NCBI GenBank assembly: GCA_021613335.1 | Contig: JAJTWR010000044.1 | Coordinates: 778,501-842,500 of the forward strand | Source of the DNA: Whitmania pigra | Taxonomy: Eukaryota > Annelida > Clitellata > Hirudinida > Haemopidae | Direction: 5' to 3' | Length of the DNA: 64,000 bases | Shown: positions 39,006-52,600 of the stretch, piece after piece | How positions within the stretch are numbered: position 1 is the stretch's first letter | Layout of the letters: the number at the start of each line of letters is the position of its first letter | Made by a program: the position numbers and the translations under genes | The notes under the pieces: generated by a model | Seen by the model: the letters and a program-made list of their open reading frames with translations, nothing else | Databases searched by the model: none | What the model was told of the DNA's origin: nothing

Positions 39006-40440
39006 AATACTGCATATCTAATTAATTTTCCATTATTGATCGATTGTATTACATACTAATATTAATATACTATTAATCCAAATAATTCTTAGGCTTGTAA
39101 ATTTAGAAATAATAATAAATTAGGTACATGAAAGCAAAAAATATGTGTTGCGATTTGATGCTCTTTAAGCAGCCAAAAAAATTGTAAGAGCTGTTGCGCG
39201 AGGTATTATGAACTGACTCCATCATTTAGGTATCCTCACAATCAGAAATTCATGTCATTAACACGTCAATATCTTCTTGTCACCACCAGGTTTTCGTGTC
39301 TTTCAATTCCTCCAAACTTTTCAAATGCACCGGAATTGTTTTGAAAGCGAAATGGTTCTGATGTTTCGCCATGCGACTAAACATTTTGTCCTAAACTACA
39401 GAGCAACCTGACAATGGCGGAAGTGTACCTGTCGAACCTGTGCGTACCTGGTGAACTCAAATGCATTGAATTTGTTTCTTTTTTTTTTAATTTCTTCCAG
39501 TCGACGTTCCTGGTGAGGAAGCAATTATAATCCGACGTTCTATTCATTGGAGCCTGTGTACGTTGACAACCAAAACATGACGGCATCGTTCCACCTGTAG
39601 ATTCACAAGGAACCAGGAACAGGGTGCAGAAGGTCGGGGCACCGAACACCCCTCCTCTGTGCCTTTTTCACCCTGGGTTTGTGGAAAAGGTTTTCCTAGA
39701 CGGACACAGGTGGAAAGAAGTAATTGTTCTGCTGTATGAAGAACAATGGATTCGGCTTAACAATGGTGCGCCATATTCTTTCTTAAACAAGATAATGGTA
39801 CTGGCGGTCGTGTTATTGTGTGTTAGCCTTGGCGGAGGCACGCAGTTAAAGTGGTTGTCTAGAATATAATTATTAATTATTTATAATATAATTACTTCAT
39901 TAATTATACGTACATCCATTTATTGGATGATATTATTATTTAAGCGTTTTATTAAATTTTTTTGCCACAAAATGATTTAAGTTTTATTTCTGGAATTCAA
40001 ATCAATTGATCTGCTTTAATTCTTTAGAATTAGAAGATAAAAGAAAGTTTTTATAGAATCATTAGCACTACTAATTAATTAAAAATATTCACATAAAACC
40101 CTTTATCGTTTTTATGTTTAACATTTTCTAATTACTTGTTTGTAATGTACTTTTCATTTTGTTATCAATAAAATTTATAAACCAAAAAGATCAAATGAAC
40201 AGCACTTGCTTGATTACTTTCAAACTGATGAGCTAAAATATATTTTAAAGGCCAAAAGCCATTTGCGAGGTAAACGATCAATTGATTGCTGGTAAATTTC
40301 CATCTGAACAAATATTTGTTTCAAGCCATGCGTGACGGACATGGAGTCAATGGAAAGATTCAACCGAACATTGAACGTGGCTGGTTCCTTGTTATGATCA
40401 GTCATCGATCCGTTGAAACAATTAAAGACAGGTGAGATGG
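39006..40440. other. intergenic, no gene recognised
   Basis: Opposed open frames at 39377-39649 (-) and 39624-39869 (+) overlap and resemble no known protein. The rest is AT-rich unique sequence. Confidence 0.45.
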
Positions 40441-40446
40441 AAGTGT

Positions 40447-40546
40447 TGAAGATGGTGATGACGACGACGATGACGATGACGACGATGATGACGATGACGA
40501 CAATGATGACGATGATGACGATGATGACGATGATGTTGATGATGCT
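40447..40546. repeat. GAT/GAC trinucleotide tract
   Basis: An imperfect array of GATGAC, GACGAC and GATGAT words, about 100 bp. A reverse-oriented relative (CATCGT/CATCAC) lies at about 30005-30135 in an intron of the SIK3-like gene. Confidence 0.93.
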
Positions 40547-41041
40547 CATCGCTGTTTTGATGTGCACCTGGAGAATTTAACGTGAGGTCACTGAACTTAA
40601 ACCTTTTGAAAATGGTCAACAGTCATTTTATAAGCTAATAATAACATGGAACATATTTAGAATAATTATTTATGGTGATCCAACATTTTATTGAAAACCC
40701 GTGTTGCATTTTAATTCAGGAATTCCGTTTGAATAACGGCAGTAATTTGCATAACGGTTCATAATGTATATACGTGTATCTTTCAGTTTAAAAGTCTTTT
40801 TCTGAAAAAGTTACATTTTCTTGAAAAAATTCATCAAAATTTCACTGACGTGAGTCGATATTTGTGAACTTAAAACGACAATATGCAGTTAGACTATGGA
40901 AGGACAGCATCATTGTCACAACCTTCAACAGGGTTTGCACCCACTGACTTCATGAAAGATTATTTTGGGGCGAGTTTTTCAAAAATGCATTTCTGAATAA
41001 AAAATAAATGCTTGACATCACCTTTGTCAAATTGTCTATTG

Positions 41042-41201
<160 letters not shown>

Positions 41202-41601
41202 ATGATTTTGTAGTTTTAAGGTCTTTTAATTTATAAATTGGCTAAAAGGTAGTCTTTTTGCGGCGTGTCAATTTAGCAAGTAGTTACAAATTTGAAAATA
41301 CAACTGATCACTCAATACAACGTCCAAAAGTTTTGCATATATAATACATCAAGTAATTATGGTTATAGATAACATTTGCTTCATCAAGATTCTACATTTC
41401 AGCCAATTCTGTGTGAAATATTCTTTTTATTTCGGACGTCACGTTTTTAAGGGTGATTCTCAAGTCCCCCATGATATGGCGTTTAGATCGTTCTGCTCAG
41501 TGACACACTTGTTTTCATGTTTGACCAATTCTTCGGAGCAGTTTTTTTGATATAGTATTAAAACAACTTAATTACATATTTATTACGAGCAGAGAAAATT
41601 T

Positions 41602-41891
41602 CAGACGTCATTTCTGCTTTTTCAAGGTGGACAAACCATCGCAAAATTTGAGATGACTATTTTTGACTTCCATCTAAATTTCAGGAGAAGGGGCGAACCT
41701 TCGCACAACATACTGATATGGCATTTGCGCGTCTGGTCTAAAGTCAGGGAGGACCGCTGCGTATGAGGCCTTCGAATAATTTCATATTCGTAGAGTCGTC
41801 CCTCGAACCCTGATTTTAGACTAAACGCAAAAATTATATTATCACATTTTACGGGTTTGCCCCTTTGGAAAAAGCTGAAATGACGTCCCTG
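41602..41891. mobile_element. 290-bp MITE with imperfect terminal inverted repeats
   Basis: The left end reads CAGACGTCATTTCTGCTTTT followed by TCAAGGTGGACAAACC. The right end, read inward, is CAGGGACGTCATTTCAGCTT followed by TTTCCAAAGGGGCAAACC. Inside is a second inverted pair (TCTAAAGTCAGGGA at about 41737-41750 and TCCCTCGAACCCTGATTTTAGA at about 41799-41820) around an AATAATTTCATATTCG centre. There is no coding capacity. A partial relative lies at 2470-2619. A non-autonomous hAT-type element is plausible, but the target duplication is not clear. Confidence 0.7.
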
Positions 41892-42226
41892 TTCATAGGT
41901 ACATTTTTATGTTATTTTATGTTTAAATTTGATTTAATTGTTTTTGGGGAGAACTTGAAGAAAAATTAATCGCTGTTTTCTAATTTTTTGTCATAAATTA
42001 AATCAAATGCTCAGAATATTGAAATTGGCGATTTGTTCTTCTTATTGCATAAACTGTGTGAAATAACTGCCTAATTAGCTTAAAACAAAGCAGTTGCAAA
42101 CTAATTTAGAAATTTGAAACAAACGAAAATTTAATATTATTTGTAGCTCCATCAAACAACATTAATTTCTTTGTTTATAATTTGCGTGCAATAGTTGTTT
42201 TTATTTGAATCGGGTTACTTTCGAAA

Positions 42227-45200
42227 ATGAGAGGCACGACTGAATGGGTTAACGCGCTAGAAAGTGCATTTAAACAAATTAAACTTCGGGACTCACAAGA
42301 TACTAACTCCTGCGATCTCAATGCTCCTAAGAATGTGTTGGTATACAGAATGGGCGACGTACTTTTGTGGAATGAAAATACCTTAAGCTTGTTCTGCGTC
42401 AATGTTAAAGCCGCCTCGGAAATCTCCACAGCAAATTGTTATCAGGTATTGTTGACCATTAATGTCAATTTAATCAAGAAATAAATTTACAATTTGAAAT
42501 CCGTTTCAGGAATTGGTTTGGAATAATCCTCCGAGATTTGAGGTCAGCAAAATATTGCTAAGTCCAACTGAATCTCAGTTGGCATTGTATGGGTCTGATG
42601 GAGTTCAAATTCTAACAATTCCCTCAATAAAAGGGGCCCATGGACGATTTAAAGATGGCTCTGACTCTGTAACATGCTGGTAAATTGACAAGAATACCAA
42701 AATATTTATTTATGTGTTTGGACTTTCTATGACATTATTGTCACAAAATTAGAGTTTTCAATTTGGATTAACTATTACTAAGCTGACAACATGATGATTA
42801 TCAAGAGTGCTTGTGTTTCAGTTGCCTGACAGTCGATGAAAAACACTTTGTGATGTCTGGAAAAAGCATTTTAAGCTGCAAGTGGCATCCCGGGTTCTCA
42901 TCTCCAAACGTTCTCGTCCTCCTCACCTCTGAAAATTTCTTTAGGTTAAGATTTCACTTGAATCTCACTCAACATAATTGGATATTTCATTTAATTTGCA
43001 TGTTTAATTTGAAAGCATTGATTACATTGACCAACAGCACATGCTGAAAATTGTTGTCCAGGATCTACAGGGCCGATACTCCGCAGGAGCCTTTCCAAGT
43101 GATCGACCTCAACATTCCTCTAGTTTCTTCTAAGAATGTCCTCGGAGAATCCTTCGTGTCGTTCGACTTCAGCGACGAGGGCATCGCCGACTCGTTCGAC
43201 GACGAGAAGTCCGACCAACACAAGCTGTACTGGACTGCCTACCTGCTCATCGGAAATGGTCAGGTGTGCTCGTGTGCCATGTTCTACGATGCAAAGAGGT
43301 GAGTGATTGTTGAATATAAAATGAAGGGTAATTTGAGAAAGTGTTGGTTTGCATTGTTAACATTTATGTCTGAATGTAATACTTTGAGTGGTCCCAAAGT
43401 ACTTTTAGAGATGCATCATTGTTTTATTCAAATGCTGTGTTGGCTTTGCTATGTTATAATTTCATTTCATTGCATTGTTGTTTGAACACAAATGCATTTT
43501 ATTTGTTTTAATTACCTTTTATTATTTATAAACTACTTCATTAATGTCATTTCTTCTATCTGTTAAGATACCTGACCAGAAAGCTTTCTTTTTCAGTTCC
43601 TTCAAGCATGTCCTTCAAGGTCCTTTGAGTGTCTACCCTCCTGCAGAAGACAACTACGGATGCGATGCTTGCAGCATTCTCTACATCAACTCCAGTCCTC
43701 CGACCGTTGTCATAGCAACCTCGGAAGGAAAACTTCACCATTGCATCCTGCTGAGTTCAGAGAACTCAACAGTTCAGTCTGATGTAATTATTTTGAATTC
43801 TTCAATTTGTGTAGCGTCGTATGTGTAGTATCACATTCCGTTAATAAGGCATTAATAAGTGTGATGTGATCATCATGTTACACTTAAAATACCTGAACAC
43901 ATTTCTAACCTTGTAACATGATGTACTTTGAAAAATTTAGACAAATAATAATTATATTCTTAGACAAGCATTAGTGCTGAAGAGACTTTGGGCATAAAAG
44001 AACAATCCCTCTATGTTTTTGAAACTGTTCAGTTGGAGCTGTCGCTGAAAACTCCTCAGTTGGATACTAATATTGGATGCTCTGGAGGAGAAATGGATGC
44101 ATTTAGTTGCTCATTACAGCTGTACAAAGGTTTAATTAAATCAGAAATGATTTGTTTCTAATAATTATCAATATAATCATCCACATGAGATGTAAAATAT
44201 CAAATGCTATTTTTGTAGATCCTTTAATGAGACATAGGTACCACTGCTGCCACATATCAGGTCTTCACTCAGTACACATATCCTGGCTCTTCAACTTAGA
44301 AAAGTATTTTAGAGGTCGAGTTCTGTTCTTCGAATGGAAGCACAAGTCGTTTTAAAATTCATATCAAATCTAATCAATTAATTAAATTCAAGCAAAACTA
44401 TTTATTTTCAAAAATCATACACAGACTGGACCATTCATGCTATTATATTTATTATTTAAATTGTCCTACAAATTGTACTTAGTTCGTGGTATTGTTGATT
44501 AACTGTTTATTTGACGGGTTAGTTATTCGTTTTCTTAATTAATTGATATTTCAGGGTCAGCTTGCTAGCGGAAGCTTGCGTTTCCTTAAAGCTGATCCAT
44601 GAGTTCTTTATTAATCCGTATATTGGTGTCTTTTTTGTTTGATTTGTTTTGTTCATTTTGATGATTAATAAAATTGCTCTTTTCTTAGATGAAAATGTCA
44701 AGTTGGACTACCTTGACCAGGACGAACATTGTATTGTTGAGCATCTTCTGTGTACTAAACCCCTTCCTTCGAGGTTGTGGTTGTCATCATTTTTAATATT
44801 GTTCTTGTTTTGTTTCAATTGTTTTGCTCCTTTACAAGAAATAATTTATTGAATAAGTTACATTTAAATAAAATAATTTATTGAATAACTTACATTATGT
44901 TTTATTTTCATCAGCTCCATCTCGCCAATAATTGGATTTCTTCAAATTGTGGATGTTCTTCTTGGCTCAAAAATTGTGTGCTTGATGTCCGATCTTCAAA
45001 TAAGCATATTTCCTCTTCTGTAAGAACTATTCTCTTTAAATAAAATGTTAAATAGTTCTTTTATAAACATTATTTTATCCCATCCAGCCAAGGTTACAAG
45101 ACTTCAAATCATCCTTTATCATCAGAACATCCCAGGGATTTGAAACCATTACAACAAAGGGGAGATTTCAGTGATAAAATCAAGAAGATTCTTCAGAAGA

Positions 45201-46260
45201 AGTCTATGAATCCATTCATAAAGCATGTTTTATATACTGAAATTTTGTTTTATGTAATATTACTAATATTTTGCTACTTATTGAATTTAATTTATCTACG
45301 AATTAACTGTCAAAATATATGTAATTTTTACAGCATTTTTTTTATTGCTTATCTCTTAAATCCTCATAATTTTGTTCCACATCATAAATCCTCATTATTT
45401 TGTTCAACATCTTAAGGGGGTCTCTGGTGACCTCTAGTCAGGACAGCTTCAAACTCCTCTGTAGAGCCACTCAGGTCTTCAGGGAAGAGTACATCCAAAA
45501 ATATGAGCAGGTTCAGGTTGAGCTCGAGAAGAAGTAAGTCACTTAAACAATTAATTACCCTCCATTCTCACAACCTAATGACACAATCCTTAATTGATTT
45601 CTTTCAGTACGTTCCGCCTTAAGAAGATGAAGTCACGTCAGGAAGCTGAAGTGAAACAGCTGCAGAAGGACTACAATGATGCCATAGATAAGCAAAGCAG
45701 CATGAAAAGTAAGCTGGAGAAAATCCTAAACAACCAGGAGAGACTAAGTGATAGGTAGGATAGGACATTCATCATATGTTTGCTATGCGTTAACACATTG
45801 CACTAAAAACAGGCTGAAGGATATTGGCCAACAGATCGAAGTTTCCATTCCGATGCTGTCCGAATCAGAGGAAAAGATGAAGAAGACCTTGAAAGATTTC
45901 CAAACAATTATAGAAAGTTATGAAAAATCGATAAAACAGGTGAGTTTGCCTAGATTATCGATGACACGGATGTGATAATGTGAGTGAAAAAAACGTGAAT
46001 TTCGTTTAAGCTATCAAGGAAATGTGAACATTATCATAAAGAAAAATCTAAGTCTGCTCTGTCAACTAAATCTTCGTGCAGCATCATTACAGAAGAAAAG
46101 GCTAATTCAATACACAAATTGCTGAAGAAAGAGTTAGATATTTTTTGTGAATGATTTGCATATTGTCATTTTGATTCTTATTTTTAATATCTACAGAGGA
46201 GATGAAATATACCAGCTGAGGAATGATCTTAAAGTCATACAGAGTTTCTTGGATGTGTGA
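42227..46260 (+). CDS. nucleoporin 88, complete
   Basis: Fifteen exons: 42227-42445, 42510-42679, 42822-42944, 43062-43298, 43597-43783, 43964-44129, 44219-44314, 44689-44773, 44915-45019, 45088-45226, 45442-45533, 45608-45754, 45813-45939, 46011-46132 and 46197-46260, giving 692 residues (human about 741). NUP88 sits on the cytoplasmic face of the nuclear pore with NUP214 and takes part in CRM1-dependent export and mRNP remodelling. The N-terminal two-thirds is the beta-propeller region: VLVYRMGDVLLWNE, KILLSPTESQLALYG, CKWHPGFSSPNVLVLL, PPAEDNYGCDACSILYINS, RYHCCHISGLHSVHISW, VEHLLCTKPLPS. The C-terminal third is a coiled coil from about residue 515 (LLCRATQVFREEY, long Lys/Glu helices) ending EGDEIYQLRNDL. 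The exon 10/11 junction is least sure: I used the CAG at 45441 because it keeps the frame. A polyadenylation signal follows 24 bp after the stop. Confidence 0.93.
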
Positions 46261-46283
46261 GACTGACCTCTCATTTGTAACTG

Positions 46284-46289
46284 AATAAA
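46284..46289 (+). promoter_or_regulatory. polyadenylation signal of NUP88
   Basis: AATAAA 24 bp downstream of the NUP88 stop codon. This implies a very short 3' UTR and leaves about 500 bp before the converging RPL23A signal. Confidence 0.75.
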
Positions 46290-46801
46290 TATTCTGTGCA
46301 AAATTCCACAATTTTTCAATTGAATAAAATGTTTCATCATCATAAAACCATAACAAATTCTTTAAATTTCACACAAGTCCAATTTTTAATCCTATATGAA
46401 CAAAATAACGAAAGATATCTTAAGAATTCGTTATAGGATCCAATTTGTTATAAAGTCTGATTTGTTGCATAGTTCCCTAAACCATTGGAACTTCATCCAT
46501 AATCATAACTCATCATGTGAATATCTCTAGCCAATTTCATCTATAAATCTACAAAAACCTTGCTTCTTAAACTGCCATTCATCACTTTCTTCTGCCTTGT
46601 TAGTTGAATTGTATCTGTTGGTAATCAACAATTTGACCAGCGACAGGACAGAAACATCAGAACTGAGTATTGTAAGATTGTACCCCTGTAACTGCCTGGC
46701 AATAATGGCTCATTGTTCAATTTGCATCATATGGTCTCAACATCAACTCATTTATAACTGCTCTAAAATGTAAGATCACAACAAATTTTTGTATAAACAT
46801 T

Positions 46802-46807
46802 TTTATT
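46802..46807 (-). promoter_or_regulatory. polyadenylation signal of RPL23A
   Basis: AATAAA on the minus strand about 40 bp past the RPL23A stop, as expected for a short ribosomal-protein 3' UTR. Confidence 0.8.
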
Positions 46808-46847
46808 CAGGACAACATTCTGAGCAGTGCAATCCAAAAAGAAACAT

Positions 46848-47787
46848 TTATATGATTCCAATCTTGTTGGCAACATCAAGAGCATCAAAATCAGGTGCAA
46901 GCCTGACATAGGCCTTCTTGTTGTTGGTGGAAATCACCCTCATGGTGTTGATCCTGGCAGCAGTGATCTCATACATCTTCTTGACAGCCCACTTGATCTG
47001 GTGCTTGGTAGCATTAGGATCAACAATAAAGACCAAGGTGTTGTTGTCCTCAATCTTCTTCATGGCTGACTCAGTAGTGAGGGGGTACTTGATGATCTTG
47101 AACTGATCATATCTGAAACGATAATGTCATTTTAAATAAGCAAAGCTTCTCATAAAATCTGTCCAATTTCATTACCTTGGACTTGAAGCATGACTCTTCT
47201 GTGGGTATTTGGGAGTCCTTGGCAAAGACAGAGTCTTGGGTCTCTTAAAATGGACACTAGTCCTGGTTTTACGAGTCCTCTTCTCATGAACACCCTTCAA
47301 TGTTGCCTTTTTAGCCTTAAGAGCCTTATCTTTGACAGGCTTGGGGATGACAGCCTTCACTCCCTTTTTAACAACCTCCTTTGGTTTGGCATCCTTGGCC
47401 TTTGGTGCCTCCTTGGGTTTAACAGCCTCAGGCTTAGCCTTGGCCTCCTCTGAAAAAAGATATTCTATTATTCGACTGACCACGCGTTCACATGTGAACA
47501 ATTCAAAATATAATTCCGTGATCAGACACGATGTTGTGAAAGCATAATATTAAGATCACATTAACCGCATGAGTGTCTCGCAAGAGAACCTTGGATCGAC
47601 CATGCGATAAAATGTTATCCTAACATCTCATAGAATGGATTGTTGGGTATCATCATTCCACGGAAATCACTCAATCAAATGTAGAACCAGAATAACACAG
47701 CATTTCTATCCGCAAATCCAAATAAAATAAGGTAAAAATTAAAAAGTTCTAACTCGGCTCGGCTCCCTTCTTCTTAGCTGGCGACAT
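46848..47787 (-). CDS. 60S ribosomal protein L23a (eL23/uL23 family), complete
   Basis: Three exons: 47754-47787, 47176-47449 and 46848-47112, joining in phase to 190 residues. The protein binds 28S rRNA near the polypeptide exit tunnel, where it helps dock SRP and chaperones. The N-terminal part (residues 1-95) is the animal-specific Lys/Ala/Pro-rich extension ([20 protein letters not shown]). Residues from about 100 form the uL23 core: [82 protein letters not shown] at the C-terminus. The first exon encodes only [11 protein letters not shown], with a GTTAGA donor. Its extension is longer than in vertebrates (156 aa in human). Convergent with NUP88. Confidence 0.97.
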
Positions 47788-47822
47788 CACTACGACCGGA
47801 AATGAAAAGGCCAAAACAGCTT

Positions 47823-47837
47823 AGAGAAAAAAGGAAG
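47823..47837 (-). promoter_or_regulatory. 5' terminal oligopyrimidine (TOP)-like tract of RPL23A
   Basis: CTTCCTTTTTTCTCT on the minus strand, 36-50 bp before the ATG. Ribosomal-protein mRNAs typically start at a C within such a tract and are controlled by mTOR through it. The start site itself is inferred. Confidence 0.6.
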
Positions 47838-47839
47838 TG

Positions 47840-49699
47840 TAATAATATTTGGTATGAAATTAAAATTCGATTCACGACTGATTAATTAAACAATTTCTTA
47901 AAAATAAACGTTGTATGTATATATATTAAATAATAATAATTGTTTTAATAAAAAAATGTGTTCAAAATAATTTGTAAAAAAATCCTCTATCACGTTTTAA
48001 TTTAGTACTATTTTAAATTTATGTGTATTTAAATATTTATACTGACATATATTGATTATATGTTAACGTTCGACCAAACAAAATTATTCTATTCGATTAG
48101 AATTTGTAACTATTCTTACTGGGTTTGGGACGGATTACTATATAGCACTCAAATCGAACAACAGTATTTTTAAGGTTTAACACATATTAAAATTTAATTT
48201 TGGATATTTCGCAAATCATTTGTGCTGTGAGCTTAAAGAACTATAAAAAATCACATCAAAGCACTGTACTGCTGTCGTGTGAGGGGGGTAGTGCGTGATT
48301 TTAACACTTTTTTTTGCTTTTCCCTACCAAATTGACATAACTTAGGAGCTTTGAAATTTCAATTGGTAGCTCCGGGCATGAATGAATGAAATGACTTTTT
48401 GAATTTGGCTCTAAATCTCTAAGTGCTAGAAAAATCTATAAAAAATTAACATCAGTCTTCAGGTTATGTGACCCTTTGGCTTACATTCATTATTTTGATA
48501 TTAAGTGACATGCAATGTTACTCATTTGAACCATATTTTACTCACTTACATAACTATAGTGGCGATTTAAGTTTCTTCGTTTCGTTTTCCCGCAATCTTT
48601 TTTCTAATTGGTAAAACCAGCTATACTAATAAACGTTGGAAACTTGTCCTCCAGATAAGTCATCTATTTAAAATCTAAAATTATTGCAAAAATCCAAAGA
48701 AAATTTGTCTTCTATTGTCCGCAGAGGTTGCGGGGACTTATAAAGATGGAACTTTTATTGACCTCAGTCAGAAATTGAAAAACCATAACGGAGAGGAACC
48801 AAAGAGGGTAAGCCACAACCACAATGTTGCATTTTCATCGAAGGCCTATTTGCATTTTTTCTTTGAGTGGATGTGAAGACAGTGTTTGGTTATCCACCAT
48901 TTGTATAGCTCTTTGGCGATGCAGGATACAGGTTTGATGTATGTTTGATCTCTAGGTGTTGCGCGCTTATTGAATAACAGAACTTGTAAACGAATTCAAA
49001 ATAATTTCTAAAAACTTAAAATTTTCATGCAATTTAATGTTTATCAACATTTTAAAAGGCATTTGAAACGCAGTCTCCAATTACAGCAATTTAAAATTTC
49101 GCAATCAGAATTAACTTTGAGTGTCTGCTCACTTCAGCTAAATTAGAGGCTACGCCTTAACTAGCTTTTGCCCTTATGTAAGTCTCTAGTGGCGGAGGAT
49201 AAGTGATGGAGGCTGGTTGCGAATACGACGCATTATTACCGTTGCAGGAACGAAACTAGTTCGGCCAGCCATGCGCCCCAAATTAAGCGAGTCATGTTAT
49301 CGATTATGAGTAGGAAAGGGTTCCTCCATTTTAAGAATTTTGGTCGTTCACAAATATTGCACAGCTTCGTCATATTGTTTTTTTTCTGTTTTGGCTTGAA
49401 CAGCAGGTTTAGTAATGCATGCAATACAGTAAACAAATTGTTAAACTTTTTATAACATTATTTCAACACAAAACAGTTTGGCAAATTTTAATTTAAATAA
49501 CAAAATACGTCATTTACTAATATGAACAAATGCACAAATAAAATTGATATGAAAAACAATGTTTATTTTCATTGCCAACTCCGCCCTCATGTTGTTTATG
49601 AATATTTATTAATATCGGCGATCATAAGTTTTGTAGCATGGAGCAGTTTGATTGAATTAAATGGTGCCGACGAATTTCTAGAACTTGAAATGTTTCGCA
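47840..49699. other. intergenic between RPL23A and PHKG, divergent promoters
   Basis: RPL23A reads left and PHKG reads right from this 1.9-kb stretch. It is AT-rich, without repeats of note. One candidate orphan exon lies at 48725-48807. No clear TATA box for either gene was identified. Confidence 0.5.
48725..48807 (+). CDS. orphan candidate exon, unrecognised
   Basis: Preceded by a good polypyrimidine tract and acceptor (CTTCTATTGTCCGCAG) and followed by a strong donor (AGAGG then GTAAGC). The only open frame gives 27 codons (VAGTYKDGTFIDLSQKLKNH and seven more), entering in phase 1 and leaving in phase 0. The other two frames contain stops. No flanking exon was found. It might be an alternative 5' exon of PHKG, part of a gene nested here, or chance. 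Confidence 0.3.
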
Positions 49700-52600
49700 A
49701 TGAGTAACGACGATTCACCTGTTGGAGCTAGTACCAATAATAATCAGTGCGAGATTATAGGATTGACTCTTGGAAACGAAGAGATTTTAACAAATTTTTC
49801 TAAAAACTACGAAGTTCAACACGTACTTGGCACGTTGGTACCGGATTTTTTTTATCTTAAAAGTGTTATGAGTGCACAACTTGAGAGTATAGATATTATA
49901 ATTATTTAAATGCAAATATGTAAATCTTTAATGGATACTATTAAAAATTTTGAATTGCTTTTAAATATTTTGAATATCAGATTAAATAAAGCAAAAATAA
50001 ACTTTGTTGTGTTTAGTGGTGCCAGTGGTGTTGTAAGAAAATGTGTTGAGAGATCCACAGAAAAACAATTTGCTGTAAAGATCATTGACCTCATTGGAGT
50101 TGAAGATGAAAGTGATAAAACATGCCTTGAGGAATCAACTCTTAGAGAGATTTCAATCCTAAAGCAAATGGAGAGGCATCCAAATATAGGTTTTGATATT
50201 CTAATTATAAAATTAAAGATTGCTATTGCTATTAATCTATGGTTCACTTAAATTAATTTTGATCAAGAATTTAATTCAAAAGAATAATCTGATTAAGTAT
50301 ATTTTCTTATTTCAGTTGAGCTTCATGACACATTTGTTGGTTCTACACACATATTGCTGGTGTTTGAGTTGTGAGTATGGAATTCTGTGTTCTAAAGATT
50401 GTTCATTTTAATGACTCATTTTAAAAATATAGTTCAACTTAATAGCTGTCAGCTCAAGTCATCATTTTAAAATTGACTATGTACTTAATATAATTAGTAG
50501 CACAAATGTTAGCAAAAATTATTATTATGCCTAACTTATTTGTATGGTAGTCATATGTAATTTATAATAAATAGGAGTTTTGAGAGAATGGCAGTTGTTT
50601 ATGAATAAAATGTCTTTGGGACTTTGTTATTCCTGATTGGATTTATTTATTTTGTTATGGAAAGAACTAGTTGATAACTTTTCTTTGTTTTGTAAGATTA
50701 CTATGATGCACTAACCTTACTGTTGTTTATGGTGTTGTTCACAAAAATGTTTACTGCATCTGTTGAGAAATAGGCTTGTTTTTCATCGCAGAATGTAGTG
50801 AAAATAATGCATTATTCTTGTAAACATTTCAAAATAATATTATAAACTTAACGAAAAACAACATTATTACATAACTATGATTATACACGTCAATTAATCC
50901 TGAGTGTTTTTTTTTTAATTTAAAATGCAAATTTATAAGAGCAGCAAGATGTTACTCAGCTCTATTTTTGTGTTTTCAAACACAGTTTTGTTTGTTAAAA
51001 CATATTTATTTATATATAAATAAACCACCTGTCTTCATTCATGACATTTCAGCTTATTTGTTGCCCATAAAATGAAGTAACAAATATTATTCTTGGAACT
51101 TTAACATTCACCACAAATGCTTGACAGATGCAAAAAAGAGTTATTTGATGTTCTCATGGAGGTGGTTACCTTACCAGAAACGAGGACAAGGTAGTTTTAG
51201 TTGCTGGTGTTTTATTATTATTGTTATTATTATTATTATTATTATTTTATTATTATTATTATTATTTATTATTATTATTATATTATATTATTATATTATT
51301 ATTAAAGATATGTGGCCATTTATTATTTGACCATTTTGTATTTATTTGTTAATGGTTAATTGTCTTATTTAATACAGTCAAATCTAGGTTCTATGCCACC
51401 TCGCTACTACGCCACTCTCGCTATTATACCACTTTTGCTCGGTCCCGACAAAATTCAATACAAAATAAATTTATTATGCCACCACCTACTCTCGCTACTA
51501 TGCCACTATTGTGAGACTGTTAAAAGGTACGAATCGTGAAAAAGTCTGTATTTCTGCGCAGTGTTTGATTATTTATAATAATCTAATGACTGTACATATA
51601 AATTTACCCATCAGTAAACTAAATTAATTGAATTTTATTTTAAAATCTAGAAGATTGTTATTATTTGGTTGGTTCTAGGACCTTTCCCTTTTCAATCAAT
51701 CGTACTTTTGTTATTTTTCTTCTTTTGAGAGTTTTGGAAAAGCTGATGGATAACTTGAAAAAATAAATCCGTTTTAAAAATAAAGGCGTTTTTATTTGAG
51801 AAAATAAGACTGCTTTTACAAACCCTCGCTACTATGCCACTCTCGATACTATGCCACTGTTGCTTGGTCCCGACAGGTGGCATAGTAACGAGATTTGACT
51901 GTGTTTCCATTGACTGGTCATTATTACTACCAGCATTCACTTAACATTGACAATACAAATAAAGATTGTTAGATGCGATATTTGCTTAAAGTTAAAATAT
52001 TTTTATACTACATTTTATATATTATATTGTATTAAGTTGACTGGGATATCCTAAACAATTAGAACCAGTTGATGTGAAAATGCTCATTAAAAATAACACT
52101 TAAATTTGTATCTGTTATAATTTAATAAATTCCATTGAATCATCCAATAGCTTATAATAAATAATCTCTACAACGACAGTAACAATGCTGTTGCTCTAAT
52201 GACAATACTTAAGTTTCTAATCTTATCTTTATTCGTTCATATATTTTTATTCACATGCTGCATTTGTTTTTGCATTACGAATGTTATAAATATTTAAATT
52301 AGCTCGTAACACTTCAACAGACACATTATGAAGCAACTGTTCACTGCCATTGAATTTCTCCACTCCAGGAAAATAGTTCATCGAGACATAAAGGTGTTTA
52401 GCATGTTCAACAACATTTACTGCAAATAAAGTGCATATAATACTAAATTATGATATTAAACCATTGTTTAATAATTCAAGCATAATTATTTAATTATTTA
52501 ATCTGGGAATATTACGATGATGCAAAGTAAAATCCATTTGTTCTCCTTTTGCATCTGCTGGTTGTTTTAATGAGATTTTATTACTTTTATCTATCTTCTA

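Noticed and set aside
39377..39869. overlapping opposed frames as a novel gene pair
   Set aside because: Both lack family content and splice context, and each has a biased, unlikely composition.
45361..45441. acceptor at AAG|GGGG (45416) for NUP88 exon 11
   Set aside because: It would need the previous exon to end in phase 2, and no such donor was found. The CAG at 45441 keeps phase 0 with the 45226 donor.
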